Positions 26,789-36,532 are shown, counted from the stretch's first letter. The stretch: DNA of 64,000 nt from Rhodoferax aquaticus (GCF_006974105.1 NZ_CP036282.1:4588001-4652000), one strand, 5' to 3'. Numbers and translations: made by a program. Notes: generated by a model not told the origin, from the sequence alone.

Positions 26789-27211
26789 ATGAAAATACTA
26801 CTCGCAGTCGACGGCAGCAGCTACAGCAAAAAAATGCTGGCTTACTTGACCACCCACGAGACATTTCTCAATGCAGGCAATGCCTACACCGTGTTCACGG
26901 CACAACCACCGCTTCCTCCACGCGCACGCGCGGCGGTAGGCAAGGACATTGTCAAAGCGTATTACTCAGATGAGTGCGAGAAGGTGCTGGCGCCAGTTAC
27001 CAAGTTTTTGCTGCGCCATAGCATCGATGCCAAAAGCGCCTTTGAAGTGGGCAGCGCAGGTGAAAGCATTGCCAAGTTTGCAGAGAAGGGGGACTTTGAC
27101 TTGGTCATCATGGGCTCGCATGGCCACAGCGCGATCGGCAACCTGGTGATGGGTTCGGTAGCCACGCAGGTGCTGGCACACTGCAAAGTACCAGTATTGC
27201 TAGTCCGTTAG
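26789..27211 (+). CDS. Universal stress protein (UspA family)
   Basis: 140 residues, a single Usp domain. It starts MKILLAVDGSSYSKKML and ends with the ATP-binding signature VIMGSHGHSAIGNLVMGSVA, so it probably belongs to the nucleotide-binding branch. It stands alone between a metallophosphoesterase and a convergent LysR gene. Confidence 0.92.
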   Translation: MKILLAVDGSSYSKKMLAYLTTHETFLNAGNAYTVFTAQPPLPPRARAAVGKDIVKAYYSDECEKVLAPVTKFLLRHSIDAKSAFEVGSAGESIAKFAEKGDFDLVIMGSHGHSAIGNLVMGSVATQVLAHCKVPVLLVR

Positions 27212-27259
27212 CAATCTGCGCTACATTTTTCGTAGCTTGTTGCGCCTATTTGATGGGCG

Positions 27260-28177
27260 CTACACATCTTTCACCCGCAAAGCCGAGACTGCAGCTTGAG
27301 ACAACGCTGCGGTGAGCTGGTCTATCACTTCCGAGTCCAAGTTCCAGCAGTGCCAATACAAGTTGACAGGCAAGCTCACCGTGGGTGCCAAGTTCACCAA
27401 TTCACCACTGGCCAACAGAGGGGCAACCGCCAACTCCGGCAGCACCGAAGCCCCCCACCCCGCCAAGGCCGCGCGCACTTGCCCCTCGGAGCTGGGCACA
27501 AAACGTTGGCTCAAGGTCACGCGGCGAAGCCCCAGTGCCCGGCTCACAAAATCGGTTTGTAAATCGTCCTTGCGGTTAAACGCAATAAACGGAATTTGCC
27601 TGAAGTTGTGGGGTGTCAGACCCGCGGGGCAATGGGTCTTGGCATATGCACTGCTTGCCACGGCCACGTAGTCCATCGCACCCAAGGGCAACACCTTGCA
27701 ACCACGCAGCGCTTGCTTGAGCGTGGTCACACAACCCAGCACTTGGCCTTCACGCAGCCAGTCGTGGGTGAAGTCTTGGTCATCAGTAATGATCTCAATG
27801 GGCAAGCCCGCGTGCACCAACGGGTCTAGGGCCGATAGTGCCCAAGTGGCAATGCTGTCGGCATTGATCGCAATAGAGATACGGTCTTCCTCGCGCGTGG
27901 CACCTGAGCCTGGGGCCAAGTCTTTGAGGTCCGTGTCTAAGTCGGCGCGCAACAAACGGAGCTGCATGGCATGTTTGATGAGCAATCGCCCGGCCGATGT
28001 GGGCTTGACCGGACGGCTGCGTACCAAGAGCACTGTGCCGACCTGCGCCTCCAATGCCCGCAAGCGCTGGGACACTGCAGACTGCGTGATGGACAAGCGC
28101 ACCGCCGCTCGCTCAAAACCACCCTCTTCCACAATGGATGCTAGACACTCCAACGCATCTGTATCAAAATTTCTCAT
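27260..28177 (-). CDS. argP: LysR family regulator, ArgP-like
   Basis: 305 residues. The N-terminal region (DTDALECLASIVEEGGFERAAVRLSITQSAVSQRLRALE) is typical of the ArgP/IciA branch, as is the effector-domain line ITDDQDFTHDWLREGQVLGCVTT. ArgP proteins sense lysine or arginine and usually control an exporter. Here the divergent neighbour is a D-amino acid dehydrogenase, with 85 bases between the starts. That suggests amino-acid-dependent control of dadA; this is an inference. Confidence 0.85.
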   Translation of the reverse strand: MRNFDTDALECLASIVEEGGFERAAVRLSITQSAVSQRLRALEAQVGTVLLVRSRPVKPTSAGRLLIKHAMQLRLLRADLDTDLKDLAPGSGATREEDRISIAINADSIATWALSALDPLVHAGLPIEIITDDQDFTHDWLREGQVLGCVTTLKQALRGCKVLPLGAMDYVAVASSAYAKTHCPAGLTPHNFRQIPFIAFNRKDDLQTDFVSRALGLRRVTLSQRFVPSSEGQVRAALAGWGASVLPELAVAPLLASGELVNLAPTVSLPVNLYWHCWNLDSEVIDQLTAALSQAAVSALRVKDV

Positions 28178-28262
28178 GGTTTAGATTATTAACAAACCTA
28201 ATGTTTTCGCAAACACTTTCATTTAACTTTTACAAAGTGAAAGATTCCGCGACACTGCCACC
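28178..28262. promoter_or_regulatory. Divergent argP-dadA control region
   Basis: An AT-rich 85-base spacer. CTTTCA (28216-28221) and a downstream TGAAAG, together with CACTTT and AAAGTG, form an imperfect dyad of about 28 bases centred near 28229. This is a plausible LysR-type site upstream of dadA. Found by eye. Confidence 0.35.
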
Positions 28263-29564
28263 ATGAAAATTACTGTACTTGGCGCAGGCATTATTGGTGT
28301 GAGCACCGCATGGCATTTGGTGGAGCAGGGTCACGAGGTCACCGTAGTAGACCGGCAGGCCGATGCCGCCCTAGAAACCAGCTTTGCTAACGCAGCCCAA
28401 ATCTCCGTGAGTTACTGCGAGCCTTGGGCCAACCGTGACGCACCCCTCAAGGCCCTGAAATGGATGTTCAGCAAAGAAGCCCCTTTGTTGTTTAGACCCC
28501 AAAACCCGTTGGGCGAGGGCTGGCTGCAATACCGCTGGGGCTTGGAGTTTTTGGCTAACTGCAACGACAAGGCTTTCGAGCGCAATGTGCAGCAGCTCGT
28601 GGCACTGGGCTCCTACAGCCATCAAGCACTCAAAGACGTGGTCGACGCCACCGGCATCAGCTACAACCGCCTGGAAAAAGGCATTGCCCACTACTACGTG
28701 GACCAAAAATCGTTTGACACCGCGGCCGATGCTGCCGCCCTGATGTCCAAGTACGGCGTAAAAAGGCGCGTGGTCAGCCAACAAGAGCTGCTCGCCATTG
28801 AGCCAGCATTCAAGCAATATGCCGACCACATCATTGGCGGCACCTTCACGGCTAGCGACGAAAGTGGCGACGCCCGCGTATTCACCCAAGAACTGGCCAA
28901 GCGTTGCGCCGCCAAGGGTGTGCAGTTTTTGTGGAACCACGATGTAGAGTCCCTCAACACACAAGGTCATAGCGTTCAAACCGTCAGCGTACGGGACCGC
29001 AACACCGGAAAACTGGCCCAACTTCAGGCCGACCAATTTGTATTGGCCATGGGCTCCTATACCGCGCCCCTGTTGCGCACCGTGGGCGTGCATTTGCCCA
29101 TTTACCCTGGCAAAGGCTACAGCGCGACTTTCAAAATTTTGAAACCCGAACTGGCCCCCACGGTCAGCTTGCTGGACGACTCGGTCAAATGCGCCATGAG
29201 CCGCTTGGGCGACGAGCTGCGCATTGCGGGCACCATTGAAGTGGGTGGCTACGACCTGGACTTGAACAGCAGCTTGGCGCGCGCCCGCTGCGCTATGCTG
29301 GCGCGCCGCGTTGAAGAAGTGTTTCCCGGTGTGTGCGACACGCGCCTAGAAGCACAAGGCGGCCAACCCAACTTCTGGACAGGTCTGCGCCCTGCAACCC
29401 CTACCAACATTCCGTACATTGGCAAAACCAAAGTGGGCAAGCTGTGGGTCAACGCGGGCCACGGCACCTTGGGCTGGACCCATGGCGCAGGCTCAGGCAA
29501 AGCCATAGCCGAACTGATCAACGGCAAGCGCCCCGAGATGCAGTTCAACTTCTACGGCGTGTAG
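28263..29564 (+). CDS. dadA: D-amino acid dehydrogenase small subunit
   Basis: 433 residues, normal for DadA. The N-terminal FAD-binding motif is VLGAGIIGVSTAWHLVEQGHEVTVVDRQ. The DadA regions SYCEPWANRDAP, YPGKGYS and the C-terminal GHGTLGWTHGAGSGKAIAELI are clear. It oxidises D-amino acids (classically D-alanine) to keto acids and feeds electrons to the membrane quinone pool. No alanine racemase (dadX) follows. Divergent from the ArgP-like regulator. Confidence 0.95.
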   Translation: MKITVLGAGIIGVSTAWHLVEQGHEVTVVDRQADAALETSFANAAQISVSYCEPWANRDAPLKALKWMFSKEAPLLFRPQNPLGEGWLQYRWGLEFLANCNDKAFERNVQQLVALGSYSHQALKDVVDATGISYNRLEKGIAHYYVDQKSFDTAADAAALMSKYGVKRRVVSQQELLAIEPAFKQYADHIIGGTFTASDESGDARVFTQELAKRCAAKGVQFLWNHDVESLNTQGHSVQTVSVRDRNTGKLAQLQADQFVLAMGSYTAPLLRTVGVHLPIYPGKGYSATFKILKPELAPTVSLLDDSVKCAMSRLGDELRIAGTIEVGGYDLDLNSSLARARCAMLARRVEEVFPGVCDTRLEAQGGQPNFWTGLRPATPTNIPYIGKTKVGKLWVNAGHGTLGWTHGAGSGKAIAELINGKRPEMQFNFYGV

Positions 29565-29605
29565 AGGGGCGCATGCGCCATCTCAGGATAGATGGCTGCG
29601 TGTCA

Positions 29606-29647
29606 TGCTACTTAATTGATAGCTGTTTACACATACCCCACGGGCGG
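29606..29647 (+). repeat. Dispersed intergenic repeat, copy 4
   Basis: TGCTACTTAATTGATAGCTG, then TTTACACATACCCCACGGGCGG. It shares the TGCTAC-T-rich-GATAGCTG and CCACGGGCG blocks with copies at 44252 and 61927. Located between the convergent dadA and EamA genes. Confidence 0.6.
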
Positions 29648-29663
29648 AAACGCCATTTTTTGC

Positions 29664-30620
29664 TCAAGCAGTGCGTGCAGCCTTGGTGCTGCTACGCACC
29701 GCAATGACCACGCCCACCACTAAGAGGGCAACGCCAAGCAAGGTCAGAAGTTCAGGCCTTTCACCGCGCAGCGTGTACGCGTAGGTCAGCGCACACAAAG
29801 TTTCAAACACGATGAGCTGGGCCAAGGTAGACGCAGGTAGCCGCCTGCTAGCAGCATTCCAGCACACCGTGGCCAACCACGAAGTTAGCAGACCCATCGT
29901 CAGCATGATGCTGCCAAACACAACCGGCTGCGGCCCCCAAGGTATTGCAAATTCGCTCGCTTGGCCATGGGTATACCAGGCAAATACCGCATAGCCCAGC
30001 AGCGCCAATGGCAAAGTCACCAAACCTTGTGCAGTGGCCCATGCCCGCGCATTGCGCTGCGGGTGCTCGCGCAGCCAGTCGGCATTGCGCAAGGGGTACC
30101 AAGTCCAGCAAGCCACGGCTCCCACGCCCAAGAGTCCGCCCCATGCGTACTGCATCAGGTTCTGGGAGGAGCTGTCCCCCAAAGCCCGCAGTTCGGCTGC
30201 ATTGACACACGCAATACCCGCAGCAATCAAGGCCAGCGATGGCAAGATGCTGCGCCAGGCCATCCGACCATCTTCATGGCGTGCCCGCAATTTGGCGGCA
30301 ATCGTCAGCACCACCGGCAAGGTACCAATCAGCATGGTAGGTAGGGGGGCACCGGCTTGCTGTATCGCGCTAGCCAAGAGCAAGTAGTACAGCAAGTTGC
30401 CCACCACAGAGAGCGCCAAAGCCTGCTTCCAGTCGCTCCAACGCAAATGCATCAGGTCTGCGCGGTCCATCCAGGCAAGCGGTATGCACAGCACACCCAA
30501 CGCGATGTAACGGCCTAAGGACTGCAGAACTGCTGGATACCCAGGCAGCAACAAGGGCGCAATAAACGCTAGCCCCCACATCATTCCGGCCGCTAGGGCA
30601 AACAAGACGCCACGCACCAT
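29664..30620 (-). CDS. EamA/DMT family transporter
   Basis: 318 residues with about ten hydrophobic segments in two EamA repeats (from FALAAGMMWGLAFIAPLLL and from YAWGGLLGVGAVACWTWYPL). The C-terminal half ends LLGVALLVVGVVIAVRSSTK, as is common in this drug/metabolite exporter family. It starts 45 bases after an AraC regulator gene on the same strand and likely forms an operon with it. The substrate is unknown; amino acids or related metabolites are typical. Confidence 0.9.
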   Translation of the reverse strand: MVRGVLFALAAGMMWGLAFIAPLLLPGYPAVLQSLGRYIALGVLCIPLAWMDRADLMHLRWSDWKQALALSVVGNLLYYLLLASAIQQAGAPLPTMLIGTLPVVLTIAAKLRARHEDGRMAWRSILPSLALIAAGIACVNAAELRALGDSSSQNLMQYAWGGLLGVGAVACWTWYPLRNADWLREHPQRNARAWATAQGLVTLPLALLGYAVFAWYTHGQASEFAIPWGPQPVVFGSIMLTMGLLTSWLATVCWNAASRRLPASTLAQLIVFETLCALTYAYTLRGERPELLTLLGVALLVVGVVIAVRSSTKAARTA

Positions 30621-30665
30621 TGCACACTTTCTAAAGCTGACTTGGCTGCGATTCTAGAAACGCCC

Positions 30666-31553
30666 TCACATCCGGTCTTGTACCAAATTGCGGTCTGCGC
30701 CATTCAGTTGCTGCTGGTAGCGCCCCGGGGTGATGCCATAGCGACGTGCAAACGTGCGGGTGAGATGGGCTTGGTCGGTCAACCCAGTGGCAGCCGCCAC
30801 CTGTGCGGCGGGCTCGCCTTGGGCCAAAAGCCCTTTGGCGCGGTGCAGTCGAATGGCCATGAGCATTTGCTGTGGCGTCACATGGAACTGCTTTTGAAAC
30901 TGCCGCAAAAAATGGAAGGGGCTCAAACCCACCAACTGGGCCAAACCTTCTAGGTTTTGCGGCTCGGCGTAGTAGGCGTGCAAGTAATCGAGCACCGGGG
31001 CAAAGCGCAGGCGGCCGTGCGTTGGCAGCTCCAAGGCCGTGCGCGCATAAGGGCGCATGTGGTCCACCAAGCGGTGCAACAGACAGTCAACCGCCAAGGG
31101 TTCTGCGGCGTGGGAAAGAGCTTCCAGCACTTGCGCAACGGCGTGTGCTTGGGCCGCGCTCGTTGGCGCGACAGCCTGCGCAAACCACCACCCCGTTTGG
31201 CCACTGATGTTTTCCAAAACCTGCGGGTCAATGTACGCCATGCGGTAGCGCCAACCTTGCACCGTCTCAGCGCGGCCCGTGTGCACTTCGTCGGGGTGAA
31301 TCATCACCAAAGAATTGGCCGGTGCCAAATGCTCCGCCCCGGCGTAGCGAAAGCGCTCTACGCCTTGCTCAATGACGCCCAAGCCAAACGCCTCATGGGT
31401 ATGGGGGTCAAACGTATGGTGCACAAAACGCGCGGTAAATATCTCTACACCTGCACGCCCCGGCTGGCAGTACTGGGCAAACTCTAGCCCCGGTGCGCGT
31501 GCCTGTGGGTTTGGCAGGACAGGGGGTTCGTGAATGTCTGACGCAGTCAAGTT
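30666..31553 (-). CDS. AraC family transcriptional regulator
   Basis: An N-terminal cupin-like sensor (HTFDPHTHEAFGLGVIEQGVERF ... MIHPDEVHTGRA) is followed by a C-terminal double helix-turn-helix (LEGLAQLVGLSPFHFLRQFQKQFHVTPQQMLMAIRLHRAKGLL ... TRTFARRYGITPGRY). No ATG or GTG lies at the expected place. The TTG at 31553 gives 295 residues and starts 24 bases after the preceding stop. The frame is open to 31742 but that part lies inside the upstream gene. It probably controls the EamA exporter that follows. Confidence 0.85.
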   Translation of the reverse strand, partial: NLTASDIHEPPVLPNPQARAPGLEFAQYCQPGRAGVEIFTARFVHHTFDPHTHEAFGLGVIEQGVERFRYAGAEHLAPANSLVMIHPDEVHTGRAETVQGWRYRMAYIDPQVLENISGQTGWWFAQAVAPTSAAQAHAVAQVLEALSHAAEPLAVDCLLHRLVDHMRPYARTALELPTHGRLRFAPVLDYLHAYYAEPQNLEGLAQLVGLSPFHFLRQFQKQFHVTPQQMLMAIRLHRAKGLLAQGEPAAQVAAATGLTDQAHLTRTFARRYGITPGRYQQQLNGADRNLVQDRM

Positions 31554-31576
31554 TTGCTTGGCGCTTACGCCATGCC

Positions 31577-33766
31577 TCAGATGGGAGCGGCCAAAGAGTC
31601 GGCGTCCACATCCGTGCGGCGCTTCTTCATGCTGGCTTTGGCGCGGTACATCCGTTGGTCGGCCTCGGCAATGCACAGGTCCACAGAAACCTCTTCGCTG
31701 GCACGCATGGCATAACCCATAGCGGCGCTGGGTTGAGCCCACTCACCGGGGGCATCCGGCAAACTGGTTTGCTGGCAAAGTTGACGCAAATGGTCTAGCT
31801 CCGTTTGCACCCGTGCTTCATCAACGCCCGGCAAAACAATCAAAAACTCGTCGCCGCCCATCCGAAAAAAATGTCCACCGGGCCACTGCTGGCGTACCAA
31901 GGCGGCAAACAGGACCAACAAGGCGTCCCCAGCAGCGTGGCCACAACTGTCGTTCACACGCTTGAGGTTGTTCAAATCCGCCACGACCACGGCTTGGGGA
32001 TAGTGAGACGCAATACCGTGACCGGCCTTGTGGCTGAAGTAATTGCGGTTGTGAAAACCCGTCAATGTATCGGTGTAAAGGAAATGCTCTCGCTCGGTCA
32101 AAAACTGGGTGCGTGCCTTTTGCTCGGCCAGGTTGCGCACCACCTTGATGACGAGCGCCAAGATGCCCACCAATGCCAACACCAAAACCACCACGATCAC
32201 GATCAAACGGCGGTTTGCCTCGTTGCGCAGGGCCGGCACACTTTGAATTCCGGCGTACTTGGCGTCTTCAAAGCGAATCAGCGGAATCACTTTGTCCATG
32301 ATGGCGGCCAGTTCCGGCTGGCGGCGGCTGACCCCAAAGTACACAAACGAGTCCTTGGACGTATTTCCCCGCTTGACTACATCGGTATAGCCCAAACCAT
32401 TGATGTAAAACTCCACCACGGTAGGGTTTTCAATCATGTAGTCCACATCTCCATTGCGCACAAGGCGCAGCGATTCCATGATGTCCGCCGTGCGCACAAT
32501 GTGGGGATTCTTTAGGTTCTTGCGCAAGTACTCTTCGTGCCAAAAACCGTCAATCACAGCGACCTTGCGCCCGTCCAAACCGTACACATCTTGCACTGGC
32601 GCGCTGCTCTTCATGCCCACAATGATGTCGCGCTCGGTGCTGATGGCATGCGGAAATAGAAAATCTTTCTGTCGGTCTTCTGTCTTGGCCATGTTCACCA
32701 CATCGACCCCGCCTTGGGTGGCTTTCTGCATGATGTCGGCAAAAGGGGCGCTGACCACCTCAAAGCGGATACCGACCGTGTCGCCGATACGTTTAAGCAT
32801 TTCGCCAGCAATACCCCGGTACTCGCCGCGATAGAAATGGTCAAAGGGCAGGTAGTCCTCCGCCACGCCCACCACAGCGCTGGCGCTGTTCTCAAGCCAG
32901 AGCAACTCGGCCTCACTGAGGCGCAAGATTTTGCGGTTATACAGGCGCTGGGCGCTGCCTTTCATGTCGCGTATGGAAGCCTCGCGCTGCGCAATGTAGC
33001 GGTCCAGCAAACCTGCCAAGATCTGCTGGTCTTTGGCAACCGCCATGGTCATGTCCGAAGTAATGGCCCGCAACTCGGCCACCAGCACCAACTTCGGGTG
33101 CGTGTACAAAAATTCATACTCCAAGCCGCCGCCCGCCGTAACAAAACCATCGAGCTTGCCGCTCTCCAATGCGGCCAGGCCCTGCCCTTGTTCGTCAAAC
33201 TCTACGGCCTGAACTCGAATATTGGGAAACTCCTTGGGGAGTTGTCCGATCACGTAGTCGTTGCGTATAAAGCCCACGCGTTTGGCATCGAGGTCGCCCA
33301 AGGTCTGCACTGCAGTGTCATTGCGCGCAAAAACGGTGTACGGGTACTTCCACACAGGCCGGGTGAAGCGCATGATGCGTTCACGCTCAGGTGTCACGTT
33401 GGCACCATACAAGATGTCGATGTGTCCCGCCACGAAACGGCTGTAGGCATCGTCCCACCCCTTCACTTGGGCTGGCACCACGTTAAGTCCTAACTGCCCA
33501 CGCACGTCAGCAAGCAAGGAGTGCAGCAATCCGACCCGCTTGCCGCGGAACTCGAAGCTATCCATCCCGGCAAACGGATCAAAACCAACGGTGTAAGTTT
33601 TCCCCTGCTGGGCAGTGAGCCAAGACTGTTCTTCTGCACTCAACTGCAGGGTTGGTGGCGGGGAGGCCCCGGCCCATCCGGCGCATAAGCAAGCCGCAAT
33701 GACTAGCAGCACCCTTCTCAGCTGGACTGCGCAACGCTTTTGCAAGAACAACAGAAGCACGACCAA
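31577..33766 (-). CDS. Diguanylate cyclase with two periplasmic substrate-binding (SBP_bac_3) sensor domains
   Basis: 729 residues. Order: N-terminal signal segment (LLVIAACLCAGWAGA), then two tandem amino-acid-binding-type periplasmic domains (about 55-275 and 295-515; DPFAGMDSFEFRGKRVGLL, EDYLPFDHFYRGEYRGIAGEML), then one transmembrane helix (RLIVIVVVLVLALVGILALVIKVV) and a GGDEF domain with an intact RMGGDEFLIVLPG site. It should sense small ligands outside the membrane and make c-di-GMP inside. The inhibitory RxxD motif is not obvious. Confidence 0.92.
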   Translation of the reverse strand: MVVLLLFLQKRCAVQLRRVLLVIAACLCAGWAGASPPPTLQLSAEEQSWLTAQQGKTYTVGFDPFAGMDSFEFRGKRVGLLHSLLADVRGQLGLNVVPAQVKGWDDAYSRFVAGHIDILYGANVTPERERIMRFTRPVWKYPYTVFARNDTAVQTLGDLDAKRVGFIRNDYVIGQLPKEFPNIRVQAVEFDEQGQGLAALESGKLDGFVTAGGGLEYEFLYTHPKLVLVAELRAITSDMTMAVAKDQQILAGLLDRYIAQREASIRDMKGSAQRLYNRKILRLSEAELLWLENSASAVVGVAEDYLPFDHFYRGEYRGIAGEMLKRIGDTVGIRFEVVSAPFADIMQKATQGGVDVVNMAKTEDRQKDFLFPHAISTERDIIVGMKSSAPVQDVYGLDGRKVAVIDGFWHEEYLRKNLKNPHIVRTADIMESLRLVRNGDVDYMIENPTVVEFYINGLGYTDVVKRGNTSKDSFVYFGVSRRQPELAAIMDKVIPLIRFEDAKYAGIQSVPALRNEANRRLIVIVVVLVLALVGILALVIKVVRNLAEQKARTQFLTEREHFLYTDTLTGFHNRNYFSHKAGHGIASHYPQAVVVADLNNLKRVNDSCGHAAGDALLVLFAALVRQQWPGGHFFRMGGDEFLIVLPGVDEARVQTELDHLRQLCQQTSLPDAPGEWAQPSAAMGYAMRASEEVSVDLCIAEADQRMYRAKASMKKRRTDVDADSLAAPI

Positions 33767-34002
33767 TCTCCAGAATGCTACGGAGGGTTACAAAGCCCCA
33801 CCGCGTATGGCGGTTCTATCCTACCCCAGCATCGCATCGTTAGTGCAAAACCCCTGTGCGTTTCGCAGTCGTTTGCCGCCAAGGGCACCGTGTCGCGCAG
33901 AAAGAGAGAGACCCATGAACCCATGGCCAGAAAGCCCTTTCTACTTGCCTGAATCAGTGGCAGACTGCACACCTGTGCAAGGAAAAAGCGCAAGGGAGCT
34001 GC

Positions 34003-35169
34003 ATGGATCAAACGTTGATGCAAGTGCTGGTGGTGGTCGCCTTGATCAGCGCCGCGTACTGGGCCATCATGGCCTCCGTGCTGGAGTTAGCGCCTCGCGC
34101 CGCTTACCGCATTGCGACGGCCAATTTGCTGCTGGTCGCAGGGGTATGGCTCACCTTGGGCAGACAAACGCAGCCTGACCACCTGCACTTTCACCTAGCC
34201 GACTGGCTTGTGTTGGCCGGCATGACCTTGTTTCGCAGTGGCATCAATCAGCTGGTGTTTAAACAGCATGACACACCGTGGACACACTGGCTTCCCCTGG
34301 GCTTGGTCATCATCTTCACAGCGCCCCTGTCCCCAAGCGCGGAGTCTCACCATGCTATGGGCATTGTTTGGTCACTCGCAGGAGCATGGATTGCAGCGAC
34401 CGGTTTTGCCGACGGCTTCAAAGGCATGGACGCTGACCGCTTTCACTTAAGTGCCCGCCTCGCCATTGGATTGCCTTGCCTTGTGGTTGCCTGTGTCATG
34501 CTGCTGCGCGCGCTGTTGCTCAGCGCAAGTGCGCTTGGCCTACACGGATCACCCGTCGAAATGCACGCCAGCGAAGCCCCCTTCTTTTGGAGCATGCTGG
34601 GTCTGCTTTTACTGCTCAACTACACCCTGGGCATGCTCACTGGAACACGGCTTGTTATGCGCATCAAGGACTTGGCAGAGCGTGACCCCCTCACCAACTG
34701 CCTGAACCGGCGCTCCATTGAAGCCCGCTTTGTGCTCAATCGCGAGCGGTGTGTTCGCTTTGGTGAACAGATGACCTGTATTCTGTTTGACCTAGACTTA
34801 TTCAAACACATCAACGACCAGCATGGCCACCATGCGGGTGACGCTGCGATCAAACACGCCGTGCACCTGACCCAAGGGGTGATACGCAATGTAGACGCCA
34901 TGGGGCGATTTGGGGGCGAAGAGTTTTTACTGTTGCTACCCAACACCCACCTCACGGGCGCCCGCGAAACTGCCAACCGTATCCGGCAGATGTTGGACGA
35001 AAACCCCTTGCTCTATGAGGGCAAAACCATTGCGGTCACAGGCAGTTTTGGCGTAGCGGTTTTTCGGGCTGATGAAGGTATGGACTCCCTCGTGAAACGG
35101 GCCGACGCCGCCATGTATGAGGCCAAACGCCTTGGACGCAACCGAGTGGAAGTGACAGAAACAGCCTAG
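34003..35169 (+). CDS. Membrane-bound diguanylate cyclase
   Basis: 388 residues with GGGAGCTGC before the ATG. The first 225 residues hold about six membrane helices (VLVVVALISAAYWAIMASV, LLLVAGVWLTL, LPLGLVIIFTAP, LPCLVVACVMLLRALLL, MLGLLLLLNYTLGML) and no known sensor fold. The GGDEF domain begins at RDPLTNCLNRRSIE and has an active GGEEF site (RFGGEEFLLLLP). Divergent from the preceding periplasmic-sensor cyclase. Confidence 0.92.
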   Translation: MDQTLMQVLVVVALISAAYWAIMASVLELAPRAAYRIATANLLLVAGVWLTLGRQTQPDHLHFHLADWLVLAGMTLFRSGINQLVFKQHDTPWTHWLPLGLVIIFTAPLSPSAESHHAMGIVWSLAGAWIAATGFADGFKGMDADRFHLSARLAIGLPCLVVACVMLLRALLLSASALGLHGSPVEMHASEAPFFWSMLGLLLLLNYTLGMLTGTRLVMRIKDLAERDPLTNCLNRRSIEARFVLNRERCVRFGEQMTCILFDLDLFKHINDQHGHHAGDAAIKHAVHLTQGVIRNVDAMGRFGGEEFLLLLPNTHLTGARETANRIRQMLDENPLLYEGKTIAVTGSFGVAVFRADEGMDSLVKRADAAMYEAKRLGRNRVEVTETA

Positions 35170-35202
35170 GACGGAACTGCTGCGCCAAGGCACAATGCGC
35201 GC

Positions 35203-35592
35203 ATGCGACTACTCCACACCATGCTGCGCGTTGGCAATCTTCAACGCTCCATCGACTTCTACACCCACGTACTGGGCATGCAATTGCTGAGAACCTCAGA
35301 GAATCCTGAGTACAAGTACACGCTAGCCTTCATTGGCTACGGCAAAAACCCAGACCATGCCGAGATTGAACTGACCTACAACTGGGGGGTGGACCGCTAT
35401 GAGCTAGGCACCGCCTATGGTCACATTGCCTTGGGTGTGCCCGATGCTTACGCCGCCTGCGAAAAAATCAAAGCCGCTGGCGGCCAAGTGACCCGTGAGG
35501 CTGGCCCGGTGAAAGGGGGCAATACCGTCATTGCGTTCGTCACAGACCCAGACGGCTACAAGATCGAACTCATCCAACGCACTGAACTCTAG
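35203..35592 (+). CDS. gloA: Glyoxalase I (lactoylglutathione lyase)
   Basis: 129 residues. It aligns with E. coli GloA without gaps at the metal site: His5, Glu56, His74 and Glu122 are all present. It starts [21 protein letters not shown]. It isomerises the methylglyoxal-glutathione hemithioacetal and is likely Ni-dependent, as in that family. It follows the cyclase by 33 bases. Confidence 0.97.
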   Translation: MRLLHTMLRVGNLQRSIDFYTHVLGMQLLRTSENPEYKYTLAFIGYGKNPDHAEIELTYNWGVDRYELGTAYGHIALGVPDAYAACEKIKAAGGQVTREAGPVKGGNTVIAFVTDPDGYKIELIQRTEL

Positions 35593-35635
35593 GGCTTTGG
35601 GGGGCACGCAGTTTGGTTTGCTTGCGCACAGCCAG

Positions 35636-36532
35636 TCAGCCGGTCCATGCCGAAGCGCCCGCTTCGGCAAGCAACCATGTTCGAAATGCGGCAATGCGTG
35701 GCTTGGCTGCTGTTGATTTCGGGCACACCAGCCAATAGCTAAAGTCATTGGCCAGTGTCTGCGGAAACGGTTGCACCAGTCGGCCTGCCGCGAGGTCATT
35801 CGCCGCCAAAAACACCCGCCCCATGGCGATGCCATGCCCGTCCACTGCAGCCTGCAACACCAGCGCTGCGTCGCTGAAACTTAAGCCCTGTGCGGCATTG
35901 ATCTCATGGGCACCCACCCTATTCAACCACCGGGGCCATAGGTCGCGCGGCTGATCGTGTAGCAAGGTGAAGCTGGCCAGATCGGCGGGAACTTGCAGCG
36001 CATGGGTGGCTGCGAGCTTAGGGCTGAGCACGGGCGTGAGTGCTTCGTGGGCAATCAGATCGGCACGCAAGCCTGCCCAGCGCCCAAGGCCAGAACGAAT
36101 GCCTACATCAAAGGCATCCGCCGAAAAGTCATGCAGCTCTGCACTGGTGCTGATGTGGAGGTCAATTTCGGGGTATTGCGTCTGAAATGCCCCCAAGCGC
36201 GGCATCAGCCACTTGCTAGCCAGCGAAGGCAACACAGTCACCCGCAAAGGCCCCGCCAAAACGTCCGCCCCCAGGCGCTCGGTCGCACTGGCCACGGCAT
36301 CCAAGGCCTTGCTTAGCGCAGGCAAGTAGCTGCGGCCTTGTGCCGTGAGTGTCAGGGAATGGCCAAAGCGTTCAAAGAGGGGTAGGCCCAACCACTGCTC
36401 CAGCAATTTGACTTGGTGGCTGACCGCGCCTTGCGTCACATACAACTCCACAGCCGCTTTGGTAAAGCTACCGTGACGCGCTGCGGCTTCGAAGGCACGG
36501 ATGGCGTTGAGCGGGGGTAAGCGGCGTGACAT
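35636..36532 (-). CDS. LysR family regulator, GcvA-like
   Basis: 298 residues from the ATG at 36532 (MSRRLPPLNAIRAFEAAARHGSFTKAAVELYVTQGAVSHQVKLLEQWLGLPLFER), which is the classic GcvA/AmpR-type N-terminus. The effector domain is of normal length. Divergent from a LysE/RhtB exporter, which it may control. A 14-bp palindrome lies between the two genes. Confidence 0.92.
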   Translation of the reverse strand: MSRRLPPLNAIRAFEAAARHGSFTKAAVELYVTQGAVSHQVKLLEQWLGLPLFERFGHSLTLTAQGRSYLPALSKALDAVASATERLGADVLAGPLRVTVLPSLASKWLMPRLGAFQTQYPEIDLHISTSAELHDFSADAFDVGIRSGLGRWAGLRADLIAHEALTPVLSPKLAATHALQVPADLASFTLLHDQPRDLWPRWLNRVGAHEINAAQGLSFSDAALVLQAAVDGHGIAMGRVFLAANDLAAGRLVQPFPQTLANDFSYWLVCPKSTAAKPRIAAFRTWLLAEAGASAWTG

